A DNA stretch of 25,833 bases, taken from contig JAWLGJ010000042.1 of assembly GCA_041685145.1 (NCBI GenBank), positions 1 through 25,833 on the forward strand, read 5' to 3'. Position 1 is the first letter of the stretch, and every line of letters begins with the position of its first letter. Shown in pieces: positions 8,192-16,071 of this stretch. The translations under genes and the position numbers were made by a program. Below the pieces are notes generated by a model. It ran no database searches. It had not been told where the DNA came from and saw nothing but the letters and a program-made list of their open reading frames with translations. Source of the DNA: JAWLGJ01 sp041685145 (GTDB lineage: Bacteria > Pseudomonadota > Alphaproteobacteria > Rhodospirillales > Magnetospirillaceae).

Positions 8192-10018
8192 GTGCCGCAA
8201 TCCATTCCCTACAGCGACGCCTATCTGCGCGGGATCCTGCAGTCGGTGCGCACCATCGCCCTGGTGGGGGCCTCGGCGAACTGGAACCGGCCCAGCTACT
8301 TCGTGATGAAGTACCTGCTGGACAAGGGCTACCGGGTAATCCCCGTCAATCCCGGCCAGGCCGGCAAGGAAATCCTCGGTCAGACGGTGTATGCGTCGCT
8401 GCGCGACATCCCCGAGCCCGTGGACATGGTCGACGTGTTCCGCCGCTCCGACCAGGTCGGCCCCATCGCCGAGGAGGCCGTCGCCATCGGCGCCAAGGTG
8501 CTGTGGATGCAGCTTACCGTCATCAACCACCAAGCCGCCTCGATGGCCGAGGCGGCGGGCCTGAAGGTGGTCATGGACCGCTGTCCCAAGATCGAATTCG
8601 GCCGCCTGTGCGGTGAATTGGGGTGGAGCGGGGTGAACACCGGCGTCATCTCCAGCCGCGTGCGCCAGGCGCCGCGGCCGGGCGCAGAGGCCGCCGCGGA
8701 GGCGGACGGAGAGGGGGCCGGGCAGGAGGTCGGCGACGAGTGGGGCTTCGAGACCCGCGCCGTTCACGCCGGCGCCGCGCCCGACCCCACCACCGGCGCC
8801 CGCGCCACCCCCATCTATCAGACCACCAGCTATGTCTTCGACGACGTCGAGGAGGCGGCCAGCCTTTTCAACCTTCAGACGTTCGGCTACATCTATTCCC
8901 GCCTGACCAATCCCACCGTGTCGGTGCTGGAGGAACGCATCGCCAATCTGGAGGGCGGGCGCGGCTGCGTGTGCGCGGCCTCGGGCCACGCGGCGCAGTT
9001 CCTCACTTTCTTCACCCTGCTGGAGCCGGGCGACGAGTTCATCGCGGCGCAGAACCTCTATGGCGGCTCGCTGACCCAGTTCGGCGTCAGCTTCAAGCGC
9101 CTGGGCTGGACCTGCCGCTTCGTCGATCCCACCGCGCCGGAGAACTTTCGCAAGGCGCTGACGCCTAAGACCAAGGCCATCTTCATCGAGGCCCTGGCCA
9201 ATCCCGGCGGCGTGGTGGTGGACGTCGAGGCGGTGGCGAAGATTGCCCACGAGGCCGGCATCCCGCTGATCGTCGACAACACCCTGGCGACGCCTTACCT
9301 GTGCCGTCCCTTGGACTGGGGCGCGGATATCGTCACCCACTCCACCACCAAATTCCTGGGCGGCCACGGCAATTCCGTCGGCGGCGCCCTGGTGGAATCG
9401 GGCCGGTTCGACTGGGCGCAGAATGACAAATTCCCGACGCTGACCCAGCCCGATCCGGCCTATCACGGCCTGACCTTCTACGAGACCTTCGGCGATTTCG
9501 GCTTTACCATGAAGGCGCGCGCCGTGAGCTTGCGCGATTTTGGCCCGGCGATGAGCCCGCAGAACGCCTTCTACACCATTACCGGCATCGAGACCCTGCA
9601 CCTGCGGATGCAGCGCCACGTCGAGAACGCGCGCAAGGTGGCGGCGTTCCTCGACGCCCACCCGCAAGTGGCGTGGGTGTCCTATGCCGGGCTGCCCTCC
9701 AGCCCCTTTTTCGAGTTGGCGCGGAAATACATGCCGCTGGGGCCGGGGGCGGTGTTTACCTTCGGCGTCAAGGGCGGCTACGACGCGGGGGTGAAGGTGG
9801 TCGAGAACGTGCGCCTGTTCAGCCATCTGGCCAATATCGGCGACACCCGCAGCCTTATCCTGCACCCGGCCTCGACCACCCACCGCCAGTTGACCGACGA
9901 GCAGCGCCTGAAGGCGGATGCCGGCGACGACGTCGTCCGCCTGTCGATCGGCATCGAGACCGCGGACGATTTGATCACCGACCTCGACCGCGCCCTGGCG
10001 GCGGCGGCGCGGCCATGA
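8192..10018 (+). CDS. CoA-binding domain fused to O-acetylhomoserine sulfhydrylase
   Basis: 608 residues in two parts. Residues about 5-145 form a YccU-type CoA_binding Rossmann domain (TIALVGASANWNRPSYFVMKYLL, then VIPVNPGQ and WMQLTVIN). After a charged Ala/Glu/Gly linker (about 155-185) comes a full Cys/Met-metabolism PLP enzyme (about 190-608) with ETRAVHAG, QTTSYVF and PLP lysine K387 in HSTTKFLGGHG. The long insert and FGVKGGYDAG are typical of O-acetylhomoserine aminocarboxypropyltransferase, which makes homocysteine from O-acetylhomoserine and sulfide. I start at GTG 8192, which has ACGGGAG 8 bases upstream; an in-frame ATG at 8162 adds 10 residues but lacks a ribosome site. No stop codon or start signal separates the parts. 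From memory the two are often neighbouring genes in related bacteria. Confidence 0.92.
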   Translation: MPQSIPYSDAYLRGILQSVRTIALVGASANWNRPSYFVMKYLLDKGYRVIPVNPGQAGKEILGQTVYASLRDIPEPVDMVDVFRRSDQVGPIAEEAVAIGAKVLWMQLTVINHQAASMAEAAGLKVVMDRCPKIEFGRLCGELGWSGVNTGVISSRVRQAPRPGAEAAAEADGEGAGQEVGDEWGFETRAVHAGAAPDPTTGARATPIYQTTSYVFDDVEEAASLFNLQTFGYIYSRLTNPTVSVLEERIANLEGGRGCVCAASGHAAQFLTFFTLLEPGDEFIAAQNLYGGSLTQFGVSFKRLGWTCRFVDPTAPENFRKALTPKTKAIFIEALANPGGVVVDVEAVAKIAHEAGIPLIVDNTLATPYLCRPLDWGADIVTHSTTKFLGGHGNSVGGALVESGRFDWAQNDKFPTLTQPDPAYHGLTFYETFGDFGFTMKARAVSLRDFGPAMSPQNAFYTITGIETLHLRMQRHVENARKVAAFLDAHPQVAWVSYAGLPSSPFFELARKYMPLGPGAVFTFGVKGGYDAGVKVVENVRLFSHLANIGDTRSLILHPASTTHRQLTDEQRLKADAGDDVVRLSIGIETADDLITDLDRALAAAARP

Positions 10019-10092
10019 CCAATTTCATCGTTGACGCGGGCGGCCCCGCTGGCGAACCCTTGCTTCGCTAATGCAGCAAAGGGAGCGCGATC

Positions 10093-10287
10093 ATGGCCAT
10101 CGATCCCGAGGATCTGGAGCCGCGGCCGAAACCGGCGTGGCAGAAGCCGACCCTGGATCCGTTGTCGATCGAGGAGTTGCAGGCGTATATCGGCGAGCTT
10201 GAGGCCGAAATCGCCCGCGTGCGCGAGGCCATCGCCCGCAAGCAGCAGGACCGCGCCGGCGCCGAATCGCTGTTCCGCAAAGCCTGA
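10093..10287 (+). CDS. DUF1192 family small protein
   Basis: A 64-residue acidic soluble protein. The N-terminal MAIDPEDLEPRPKPAW, the middle LDPLSIEELQAYIGELEAEI and the C-terminal helix ending in AESLFRKA match my memory of DUF1192, a short alphaproteobacterial family with a coiled-coil helix and unknown function. The start ATG 10093 has GGGAG at 10081-10085 with a 7-base spacer. It is followed after 27 bases by the 3-hydroxybutyrate dehydrogenase-like gene and is probably co-transcribed with it. The heptad-like pattern of L, I and V in residues 27-50 suggests a homodimer or a partner-binding helix; that is inference. Confidence 0.85.
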   Translation: MAIDPEDLEPRPKPAWQKPTLDPLSIEELQAYIGELEAEIARVREAIARKQQDRAGAESLFRKA

Positions 10288-10314
10288 TTCATCGTTCGTG
10301 GAGGAAGACCAGCC

Positions 10315-11097
10315 GTGCTGAAGGGGAAAACCGCCGTCGTCACCGGCTCGACCAGCGGCATCGGTCGCGGCATCGCCACGGCCCTGGCGGCCGAGGGCTG
10401 CCATGTCATGCTCAACGGGTTCGGCGAGCCCGCCGAGATCGCCGCGTTGCAGGCCTCGCTGGCCGAACGCTACGGCGTGCAGGTGCTCTACGGCGACGCC
10501 GATTTGGCGACCGGCGACGGTGCCGAGGGGCTGATCCGCGAGGCCGAGCGGCGCCTGGGGGGCGTCGATGTCCTGGTCAACAACGCCGGCATCCAGCATG
10601 TGGCGCCGGTCGAGGAATTCGCGCCCGAACGCTGGGACGCGGTGATCGCGGTCAACCTGTCCTCGGCCTTCCACACCATCCGCGCCGCGTTGCCGGGCAT
10701 GAAGGCGCGGGGCTGGGGGCGCATTGTCAACGTGGCCTCGGCGCACGGGCTGGTGGCCTCGGTCAACAAGGCCGCCTATGTCGCCGCCAAGCACGGCGTC
10801 ATGGGCCTGACCAAGGTGGTGGCGCTGGAAACGGCGCAGACCGGCGTCACCTGCAACGCCATCTGCCCCGGCTGGGTGCTGACGCCGCTGGTGCAGAAAC
10901 AGATCGAGGCCCGCGCCCAGGCCCAAGGGGTGTCGGTGGACGACGCCGGTTACGACCTGCTGATCGAAAAGCAGCCCTCGGGCCGCTTCACCACCGTCGA
11001 GCAGATCGGCGCGCTGGCGGTGTTCCTGTGTTCGCCGGCGGCCGACAACATCACGGGCACGCCCTTGCCGGTCGACGGCGGGTGGACGGCGCAATGA
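10315..11097 (+). CDS. bdhA: 3-hydroxybutyrate dehydrogenase (SDR family)
   Basis: A 260-residue classical short-chain dehydrogenase, expected to oxidise (R)-3-hydroxybutyrate to acetoacetate with NAD+, part of polyhydroxybutyrate and ketone-body use. Seen: cofactor motif TGSTSGIG (10-17), NNAGIQHVAPVEEF (89-102), and the catalytic set N114, S142, Y155 and K159. The words NNAGIQHVAPVEEF, KAAYVAAKHG and ICPGWVLTPLVQKQI are those of the BdhA group rather than of FabG. The start is GTG 10315 with GAGGAAG 7 bases upstream; no ATG fits. The C-terminus overlaps the next gene's start by 4 bases (ATGA 11094-11097). The symbol rests on motif similarity; another hydroxyacyl substrate cannot be excluded. 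Confidence 0.9.
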   Translation: MLKGKTAVVTGSTSGIGRGIATALAAEGCHVMLNGFGEPAEIAALQASLAERYGVQVLYGDADLATGDGAEGLIREAERRLGGVDVLVNNAGIQHVAPVEEFAPERWDAVIAVNLSSAFHTIRAALPGMKARGWGRIVNVASAHGLVASVNKAAYVAAKHGVMGLTKVVALETAQTGVTCNAICPGWVLTPLVQKQIEARAQAQGVSVDDAGYDLLIEKQPSGRFTTVEQIGALAVFLCSPAADNITGTPLPVDGGWTAQ

Positions 11098-11546
11098 CGG
11101 CCGTGGCGCAGCCCGTGCCGGCGCGCGGCGACTATCCGTTCTTCACCGCCATGAAGACCCGCTGGTCGGACAACGACATGTTCGGCCATGTCAACAACGT
11201 CATGTATTACCGCCTGTTCGAGATCGCGGTGGTGGATTTCCTTGCCGGGCCGGTGGACCTGGACTTGATGGCGACGCCGGTGGTGCCGTTCGCGGCCGAA
11301 AGCCTGTGCCGGTTCCGCAAGCCCCTGAGCTTCCCGGAGATCGTCGATGCGGGGTTGGGGATCGAGCATTTGGGGAAGAGCAGCGTGCGCTATGGCATCG
11401 CCCTGTTCCGCCAGGGCGAGGACGAGCCCGCCGCTTACGGCTATTGGGTGCATGTCTTCGTCGACCGCGCCACGCAGGCGCCGACGCCGATCCCGGCGCC
11501 GGTGCGCGATGCCTTCAGCCGGTTTTTGATTCCGCCGCAAGTCTGA
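11094..11546 (+). CDS. Acyl-CoA thioesterase, 4HBT hotdog family
   Basis: A 150-residue hotdog-fold thioesterase of the YbgC/4-hydroxybenzoyl-CoA type, which cuts CoA thioesters in the cytoplasm. The active-site signature WSDNDMFGHVNNVMYY lies at residues 24-39; D28 corresponds to the catalytic Asp of YbgC. The second half has the expected beta strands (LCRFRKPLSFPEIVDAGLGI, then SVRYGIALFRQGEDEPAAYG) and a full length for the family. The start ATG overlaps the stop of the dehydrogenase gene, so the two are coupled. Paired with a 3-hydroxybutyrate dehydrogenase, it may release free acids from short acyl-CoAs, but that is only inferred from position. Confidence 0.9.
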   Translation: MTAVAQPVPARGDYPFFTAMKTRWSDNDMFGHVNNVMYYRLFEIAVVDFLAGPVDLDLMATPVVPFAAESLCRFRKPLSFPEIVDAGLGIEHLGKSSVRYGIALFRQGEDEPAAYGYWVHVFVDRATQAPTPIPAPVRDAFSRFLIPPQV

Positions 11547-11556
11547 GGGGGAGGCG

Positions 11557-13617
11557 ATGCCCGACGCCGAGCTTGTCCGTTCCGTCTGCCCCCACGACTG
11601 CCCCAGCACCTGCGCGTTGCTGGTCGAGCGGCTGCCGGGCGGGCGGGTCGGCAAGGTGCGCGGCCATCCCGACCAGCCCTTCACCGAGGGCGTCATCTGC
11701 AACAAGGTCGCCCGCTACGGCGAGCGCGTGCACCATCCCGAGCGCGTGCTGCATCCGCTGCGCCGCGTCGGCCCCAAGGGCAGCGGCCGCTTCGCCCGCA
11801 TCGCGTGGGACGAGGCCCTGGACGAGATCGCGGACAGGTTCGCCACCGCCGCCGCCGAACGGGGGCCCGAGGCGGTGTGGCCGTATCTGTACGGCGGCAC
11901 CCTGGGGCTGGTGCAGCGCAACGCGGTCGAGCGCCTGCGCCGGGTGATGGGCTGGTCCGAGCAGAAGCGCACAATCTGCACCGCCATCGCCGCCGCCGGC
12001 TGGATGGCGGGGGTGGGCGCCAAATGGGGCAGCGACCCCACCGAGATGGCCGAGGCCGACCTGATCGTGCTGTGGGGCACCAATGCGGTGGCGACGCAAC
12101 TGGGCGTCATGCACTGGGCCGGCAAGGCCAAGCTGAGGCGCGGGGCCCGCATCGTGGTCATCGACCCCTACCGCACCCCCACCGCCGCCAAGGCCGACCT
12201 GCATCTGCCGCTGCGGCCGGGGACCGACGCGGCGCTTGCCTGCGCGGTGATGCATGTGCTGCTGAAGGAGGGTTTGGCCGACCGCGACTTCCTCGCCCGC
12301 CTGACCGACTTCGACGCCGGTATCGAGGAGCACCTGGCGGCGCGCGGCCCTGGGTGGGCGGCCGCCATCACCGGCTTGCCCGCCGCCGACATCGAAGCCT
12401 TCGCCCGCCTCTACGGCGGCACGCGGCGCAGCTACATCCGCGCCGGTTACGGCTTTACCCGCCACCGCAACGGCGCCGCCGCCATGCACGCGGTAAGCTG
12501 CCTGCCGGCGGTGACCGGCGCCTGGCGCGAGCGCGGCGGCGGCGCCCTGTGGGCGATGAGCGACCTGTACCACCTGGAGCGGAGCGTCTTCGACGCCGGC
12601 GACCGCCGCGATCCCTCGGTGCGGGTGCTGGACATGTGCCGCATCGGCCCCATCCTCACCGGCGAGGCGCCGGAACTGGGCGACGGGCCGCCGGTGACGG
12701 CGATGCTGGTGCAGTGCTCCAATCCGGCCGCCGTGGCGCCCGATCTGGAGGCGGTGCGGCGCGGCTTCCTGCGCGAGGACATGTTCCTGGCCGTGCACGA
12801 GCAGTTCCTGACCGACACGGCGAAGCGGGCCGACATCGTGCTGCCGGCCACGACCTTCCTGGAGCACGACGACCTCTATACCGCCGGCGGCCACCGCTTC
12901 CTGCAGGTGGCGCGGGCGGTGGTGCCGCCGCAGGGCGAGGCGCGCAGCAACCACGAGGTGGTGGCGGCGCTGGCGCGGCGGCTGGGGGCGGAGCACGAGA
13001 CCTTCGCCATGACCGCCTGGGAGATCATCGACCGCGGCCTGCGCGGCGCCGGTCAGCCCGGCGCCGACGCGCTGGAGGGCATCGGCTGGCACGACTGCGG
13101 CCGTAACTTCGAGACGATGCACTTCCTGGAGGGGTTCGGCCATCCCGACGGCCGATTCCGGTTCCGCCCCGACTGGGCGGCCCTGGGGCCGGACGGGCAC
13201 CGGATGCCGCCGCTGGTCGATCACATGGCGGTGGCCGAGGACCGGGACGCCGGGCACCCCTTCCGGCTGGTGGCGCCGCCGTCGCGCCATTTCCTCAACA
13301 CCAGCTTTACCGAAAACCCGGTGCTGCGGCGCATGGCCGGCCGCCCCACGGCCCTGGTGCACCCGGACGTCTGCGCGCGCATGGGGCTGGCGGCCGGCGA
13401 CCTGGTGCGCATCGGCAACCACCGCGCCTCGGTGGTGGTGAATGTCGAACCGGCCGCGGGCCAGCACCCCGACACGGTGGTCGTCGAGGGAACCTGGCCG
13501 GCCGAATGTTTTGTGGAAGGTGGCGGCATCAACCGCCTTGTCGGCGCGGAACCGGCGTCGCCGAACGGTGGCGGCGCCTTCCACGATACCGCCGTGTGGC
13601 TGCGGCCGGAGCGGTAG
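11557..13617 (+). CDS. Molybdopterin-dependent oxidoreductase with N-terminal [4Fe-4S] site
   Basis: 686 residues of the DMSO-reductase superfamily. A [4Fe-4S] motif uses C11, C15, C19 and C48 (CPHDCPSTC, then VICNK). The molybdopterin domain follows, with ILWGTN-like IVLWGTNAVATQ and a candidate metal ligand C141 in RTICTAIAAAGW. The dinucleotide-binding domain is at the C-terminus (HPDVCARMGLAAGDLVRIGN, then GTWPAECFVEGGGINRL). There is no twin-arginine signal, so it is cytoplasmic. A strong Shine-Dalgarno (GGGGGAGG) lies just after the thioesterase stop, so it is in the same operon. No electron-transfer or membrane subunit lies beside it. Substrate is unknown; this soluble single-subunit group is often annotated only as molybdopterin oxidoreductase. 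Confidence 0.92.
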   Translation: MPDAELVRSVCPHDCPSTCALLVERLPGGRVGKVRGHPDQPFTEGVICNKVARYGERVHHPERVLHPLRRVGPKGSGRFARIAWDEALDEIADRFATAAAERGPEAVWPYLYGGTLGLVQRNAVERLRRVMGWSEQKRTICTAIAAAGWMAGVGAKWGSDPTEMAEADLIVLWGTNAVATQLGVMHWAGKAKLRRGARIVVIDPYRTPTAAKADLHLPLRPGTDAALACAVMHVLLKEGLADRDFLARLTDFDAGIEEHLAARGPGWAAAITGLPAADIEAFARLYGGTRRSYIRAGYGFTRHRNGAAAMHAVSCLPAVTGAWRERGGGALWAMSDLYHLERSVFDAGDRRDPSVRVLDMCRIGPILTGEAPELGDGPPVTAMLVQCSNPAAVAPDLEAVRRGFLREDMFLAVHEQFLTDTAKRADIVLPATTFLEHDDLYTAGGHRFLQVARAVVPPQGEARSNHEVVAALARRLGAEHETFAMTAWEIIDRGLRGAGQPGADALEGIGWHDCGRNFETMHFLEGFGHPDGRFRFRPDWAALGPDGHRMPPLVDHMAVAEDRDAGHPFRLVAPPSRHFLNTSFTENPVLRRMAGRPTALVHPDVCARMGLAAGDLVRIGNHRASVVVNVEPAAGQHPDTVVVEGTWPAECFVEGGGINRLVGAEPASPNGGGAFHDTAVWLRPER

Positions 13618-13644
13618 GCCCGCGCCGCGGCGCCGTGGCGGTTG

Positions 13645-13869
13645 TTATTCCTTGATGCCGAAGCCGCCGAAACGCTTCTTGAACTTGGCAAGCTGGCCGC
13701 CGGTGTCCATCAGGCGGTGCACGCCCGTCCACGCCGGATGCGACTTGGGGTCGATGTCCAGGCGCAGCACGTCGCCGGGCTTGCCATAGGTGGAGCGCGT
13801 CGTGAATTCGGTACCGTCGGTCATGACGACGGTGATCTCGTGGTAATCGGGGTGAATGTCCGGCTTCAT
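13645..13869 (-). CDS. rpmE: 50S ribosomal protein L31
   Basis: 74 residues. Seen: MKPDIHPDYHEITVVMTDGT, the TRSTYGKPGDVLRLDIDPKSHPAW core (read in two parts) and DTGGQLAKFKKRFGG near the end, the L31 signature. The CxxC zinc ligands are absent, so this is a zinc-independent (C-minus) form. The true start is ATG 13869, preceded by GGGAG with a 9-base spacer; the frame runs 19 codons further upstream but those codons cover the promoter. It is the only ribosomal gene in the window and is transcribed convergent to the oxidoreductase gene and divergent from the exonuclease gene. The protein sits on the large subunit near the bridge to the small subunit. Confidence 0.96.
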   Translation of the reverse strand: MKPDIHPDYHEITVVMTDGTEFTTRSTYGKPGDVLRLDIDPKSHPAWTGVHRLMDTGGQLAKFKKRFGGFGIKE

Positions 13870-13897
13870 CGCTGTCTGCTCCCAAATCGAGGCGGCC

Positions 13898-13926
13898 TGT
13901 ATAGCCAAGGCGGCGGCGCCGCGCAA
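13898..13926 (-). promoter_or_regulatory. Candidate sigma70 promoter of rpmE
   Basis: On the minus strand TTGCGC (13921-13926), a 17-base spacer and TATACA (13898-13903) fit a housekeeping promoter. Transcription would start near 13891, leaving a leader of about 22 bases before ATG 13869. Spacing and position are good; the -35 matches only at TTG. Confidence 0.5.
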
Positions 13927-13946
13927 GCCCGCGCCCGTCCCGAGGG

Positions 13947-13975
13947 TTTGGATTTCGTCGCCGCATGGTCATAAT
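13947..13975 (+). promoter_or_regulatory. Candidate sigma70 promoter of the exonuclease-fusion gene
   Basis: TTTGGA (13947-13952), a 17-base spacer and CATAAT (13970-13975) lie back to back with the rpmE promoter. The -10 matches 5 of 6 consensus bases and the -35 only 3 of 6. Transcription would begin near 13982, about 26 bases before ATG 14008. Confidence 0.38.
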
Positions 13976-14007
13976 GCACACGCCCCGCCGCCGCAACGGT
14001 TGTCGCC

Positions 14008-16071
14008 ATGTCGCCGCGTCTGCTGATCTTTCTTGCCTCCGGAGTTGCCGCCCTGGTGGGCGCCGCCGCCGCCGTCGGCGCGATGGCGCTGCTGTTGGAG
14101 CATCTGGACGCCTATGAGGCCGGCACGCTGCTGGTGTTCGGCGGCGGCGCCGCCTTCGTCGTGCTGGCGGCGGGGGCGGTGGTGTGGGCGCTGGTCGACG
14201 CGGCGGTGACGGCGCCGCTGTCGGCGGTGATTCGCGGCGCGGAGACCACCCTGCACGCCAATCCGCGCCACCGCATCGAGGTGCCGTCCTTCCATGCCCT
14301 CGGCGAGTTGCCGCGCACGGTCAACGAGATGGCGGAACGGGTGGCGGCGGCCGACGAGGCGGCCAGGCACGCCGTCGCCGAGGCCACCGCCACTGCCGAA
14401 GAGCACAAGAGCCGGCTGGCGGCGATCCTGCTCGACCTGCGCGAAGGCGTGGTGGTGTGCAACCTCAACCACAAGATTCTGCTCTACAACCAGATGGCCC
14501 TCAAGCACCTGCACATCTCGGGCGAGCTGGGGCTGGACCGGCCCTTGTTCAGCCTGCTGGCGCGCGAGCCGGTGATGCACGCCTTCCGGCGCCTGCGGAT
14601 GCGGGTCGCCGAGGGGCGCCACAAGAGCCACCCCCACGGCGCCGCCATGCCCTTCGTGTGCGGCACCCCCGACGGCGGCCGGCTGTTCCAGGCGCAGATG
14701 AGCCTTATTCTGGACCGCGACGCCATGCCGCGCGGCTATGTGCTGTCGTTCCTGGACGCGACCGAGGATGTCGAGGCCTATGGGCGTCGCGATGCCCTGC
14801 TGCGGCGGGCGATCGAGGACTGGCGCGCGCCGCTGGCTAGCTTGCGAGCCGCCGCCGACGCCGGCCGCCTGGAGGAGGTCCGCAAGCAGTCCGCGGCGCT
14901 GGAGGAGCGGCTGGACGACATCGCCGCCGCCTATCACGAGGTGGTGGCCGGCGGCTGGCCGATGGGCGATCTGTATTCGGCGACGCTGCTGGAGATGGTG
15001 GCGCGCCGTCTGGCGGAGTCCTCTGACATCGTCGTCAACCTCATCGACCTGCCGCATTGGCTGCACGGCGATTCCTATTCCCTCACCATGACCCTCGAAC
15101 TGCTCATTCGCCGCCTGAGCGAGCACTGCGGGCGCCGCGTCTTCGACGTCGAAGCCGAATCCGACACCGACACCGTGTATATCGACGTCATCTGGGAGGG
15201 CGAGCACGTCGCCGACCCGGTGCTGGAGCAATGGATGGATGCGCCGCTGCCGCATGAACTGGGCGGGTTGACCGTGCGCGACGTCCTGGAGCGCCATCGC
15301 GGCGGCCTCGCCAGCGGGCCGCACGCGGCCGGGCAGGCGCGGCTGCGCCTGCCGCTGGTGCGCGGCCGCCAGGCGCGCACCGAAACCGCGCCGCTGCCGC
15401 CGCGGCCGGAATTCTATGACCTGGAGCTTCTGCATCAGCCGGCCGTGGAGGGGGAACTTCTGGAACGGCCGCTACGCTCGCTGGCCTATGTCGTCTTCGA
15501 CACCGAGACCACCGGGCTGCAGCCTTCGCGGGGCGACGAGATCATTTCCATCGCCGGCGTGCGGGTGGTCAACGGGCGCATCCTGACCGGCGAGACCTTC
15601 TCGCGGCTGGTCAATCCGGGGCGGCCGATCCCCAAGGCGTCGATCCGCTTTCACGGCATTACCGACGACATGGTGCGCGAGCGGCCGGGCTTGCGGGTGG
15701 TGCTGCCGCAGTTCCACGCCTTTGCCGGCGACGCCGTGCTGGTGGCGCACAACGCCGCCTTCGACATGAAGTTCCTCAAGCTGAAGGAGGCCGAGTGCGG
15801 CGTCTTCCTGGACAATCCCGTCCTGGACACGCTGTTGCTGTCGGCCTTGCTGCACGACCACACGCCGCAGCACGACCTCGACGCCATCGCCCAGCGCCTG
15901 GGCATCGAGGTGACCGGCCGCCACACCGCCCTGGGCGACTCCCTGACCACCGCCGGCGTGTTCGTGCGGATGATCGGGCTGCTGGAGGCCCGCGGCATCA
16001 CCACGCTGGGCGAGGCGCTGGAGGCTTCCAAGCGCATGGTGGCGATCCGGGCGCGTCAGGCGGATTTCTGA
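14008..16071 (+). CDS. Membrane HAMP-PAS pseudokinase fused to DEDDh 3'-5' exonuclease
   Basis: 687 residues. Two membrane helices (about 4-30 and 41-65) with almost no periplasmic loop are followed by a HAMP-like linker (66-116) and a PAS domain (about 135-255). The histidine-kinase-like region (260-450) is decayed. The H-box reads AIEDWRAPLASLR with Glu270 where the phospho-His should be, the N-box lacks Asn (TLELLIRRLSEH), and there is no DxGxG or GxGxG. Residues 493-687 form an intact DnaQ-type exonuclease with D498 and E500 (FDTETTGL), D586 (HNAAFDMKFL), H639 and D644. It should remove nucleotides from DNA, RNA or short oligonucleotides at the inner face of the membrane, perhaps gated by the sensor part. 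It is not the replicative epsilon subunit. No clear Shine-Dalgarno precedes ATG 14008. Its 3' end overlaps the convergent EAL gene by 16 bases. Confidence 0.9.
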   Translation: MSPRLLIFLASGVAALVGAAAAVGAMALLLEHLDAYEAGTLLVFGGGAAFVVLAAGAVVWALVDAAVTAPLSAVIRGAETTLHANPRHRIEVPSFHALGELPRTVNEMAERVAAADEAARHAVAEATATAEEHKSRLAAILLDLREGVVVCNLNHKILLYNQMALKHLHISGELGLDRPLFSLLAREPVMHAFRRLRMRVAEGRHKSHPHGAAMPFVCGTPDGGRLFQAQMSLILDRDAMPRGYVLSFLDATEDVEAYGRRDALLRRAIEDWRAPLASLRAAADAGRLEEVRKQSAALEERLDDIAAAYHEVVAGGWPMGDLYSATLLEMVARRLAESSDIVVNLIDLPHWLHGDSYSLTMTLELLIRRLSEHCGRRVFDVEAESDTDTVYIDVIWEGEHVADPVLEQWMDAPLPHELGGLTVRDVLERHRGGLASGPHAAGQARLRLPLVRGRQARTETAPLPPRPEFYDLELLHQPAVEGELLERPLRSLAYVVFDTETTGLQPSRGDEIISIAGVRVVNGRILTGETFSRLVNPGRPIPKASIRFHGITDDMVRERPGLRVVLPQFHAFAGDAVLVAHNAAFDMKFLKLKEAECGVFLDNPVLDTLLLSALLHDHTPQHDLDAIAQRLGIEVTGRHTALGDSLTTAGVFVRMIGLLEARGITTLGEALEASKRMVAIRARQADF

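Noticed and set aside
10015..10071. An 18-codon frame whose ATG overlaps the sulfhydrylase stop
   Set aside because: The ATGA overlap is suggestive, but the peptide is short, has no known motif and ends before the DUF1192 ribosome site; most likely chance.
11515..13584. 689-codon minus-strand open frame
   Set aside because: Antisense shadow of the molybdopterin oxidoreductase, typical of high-GC coding DNA; no domain is seen.
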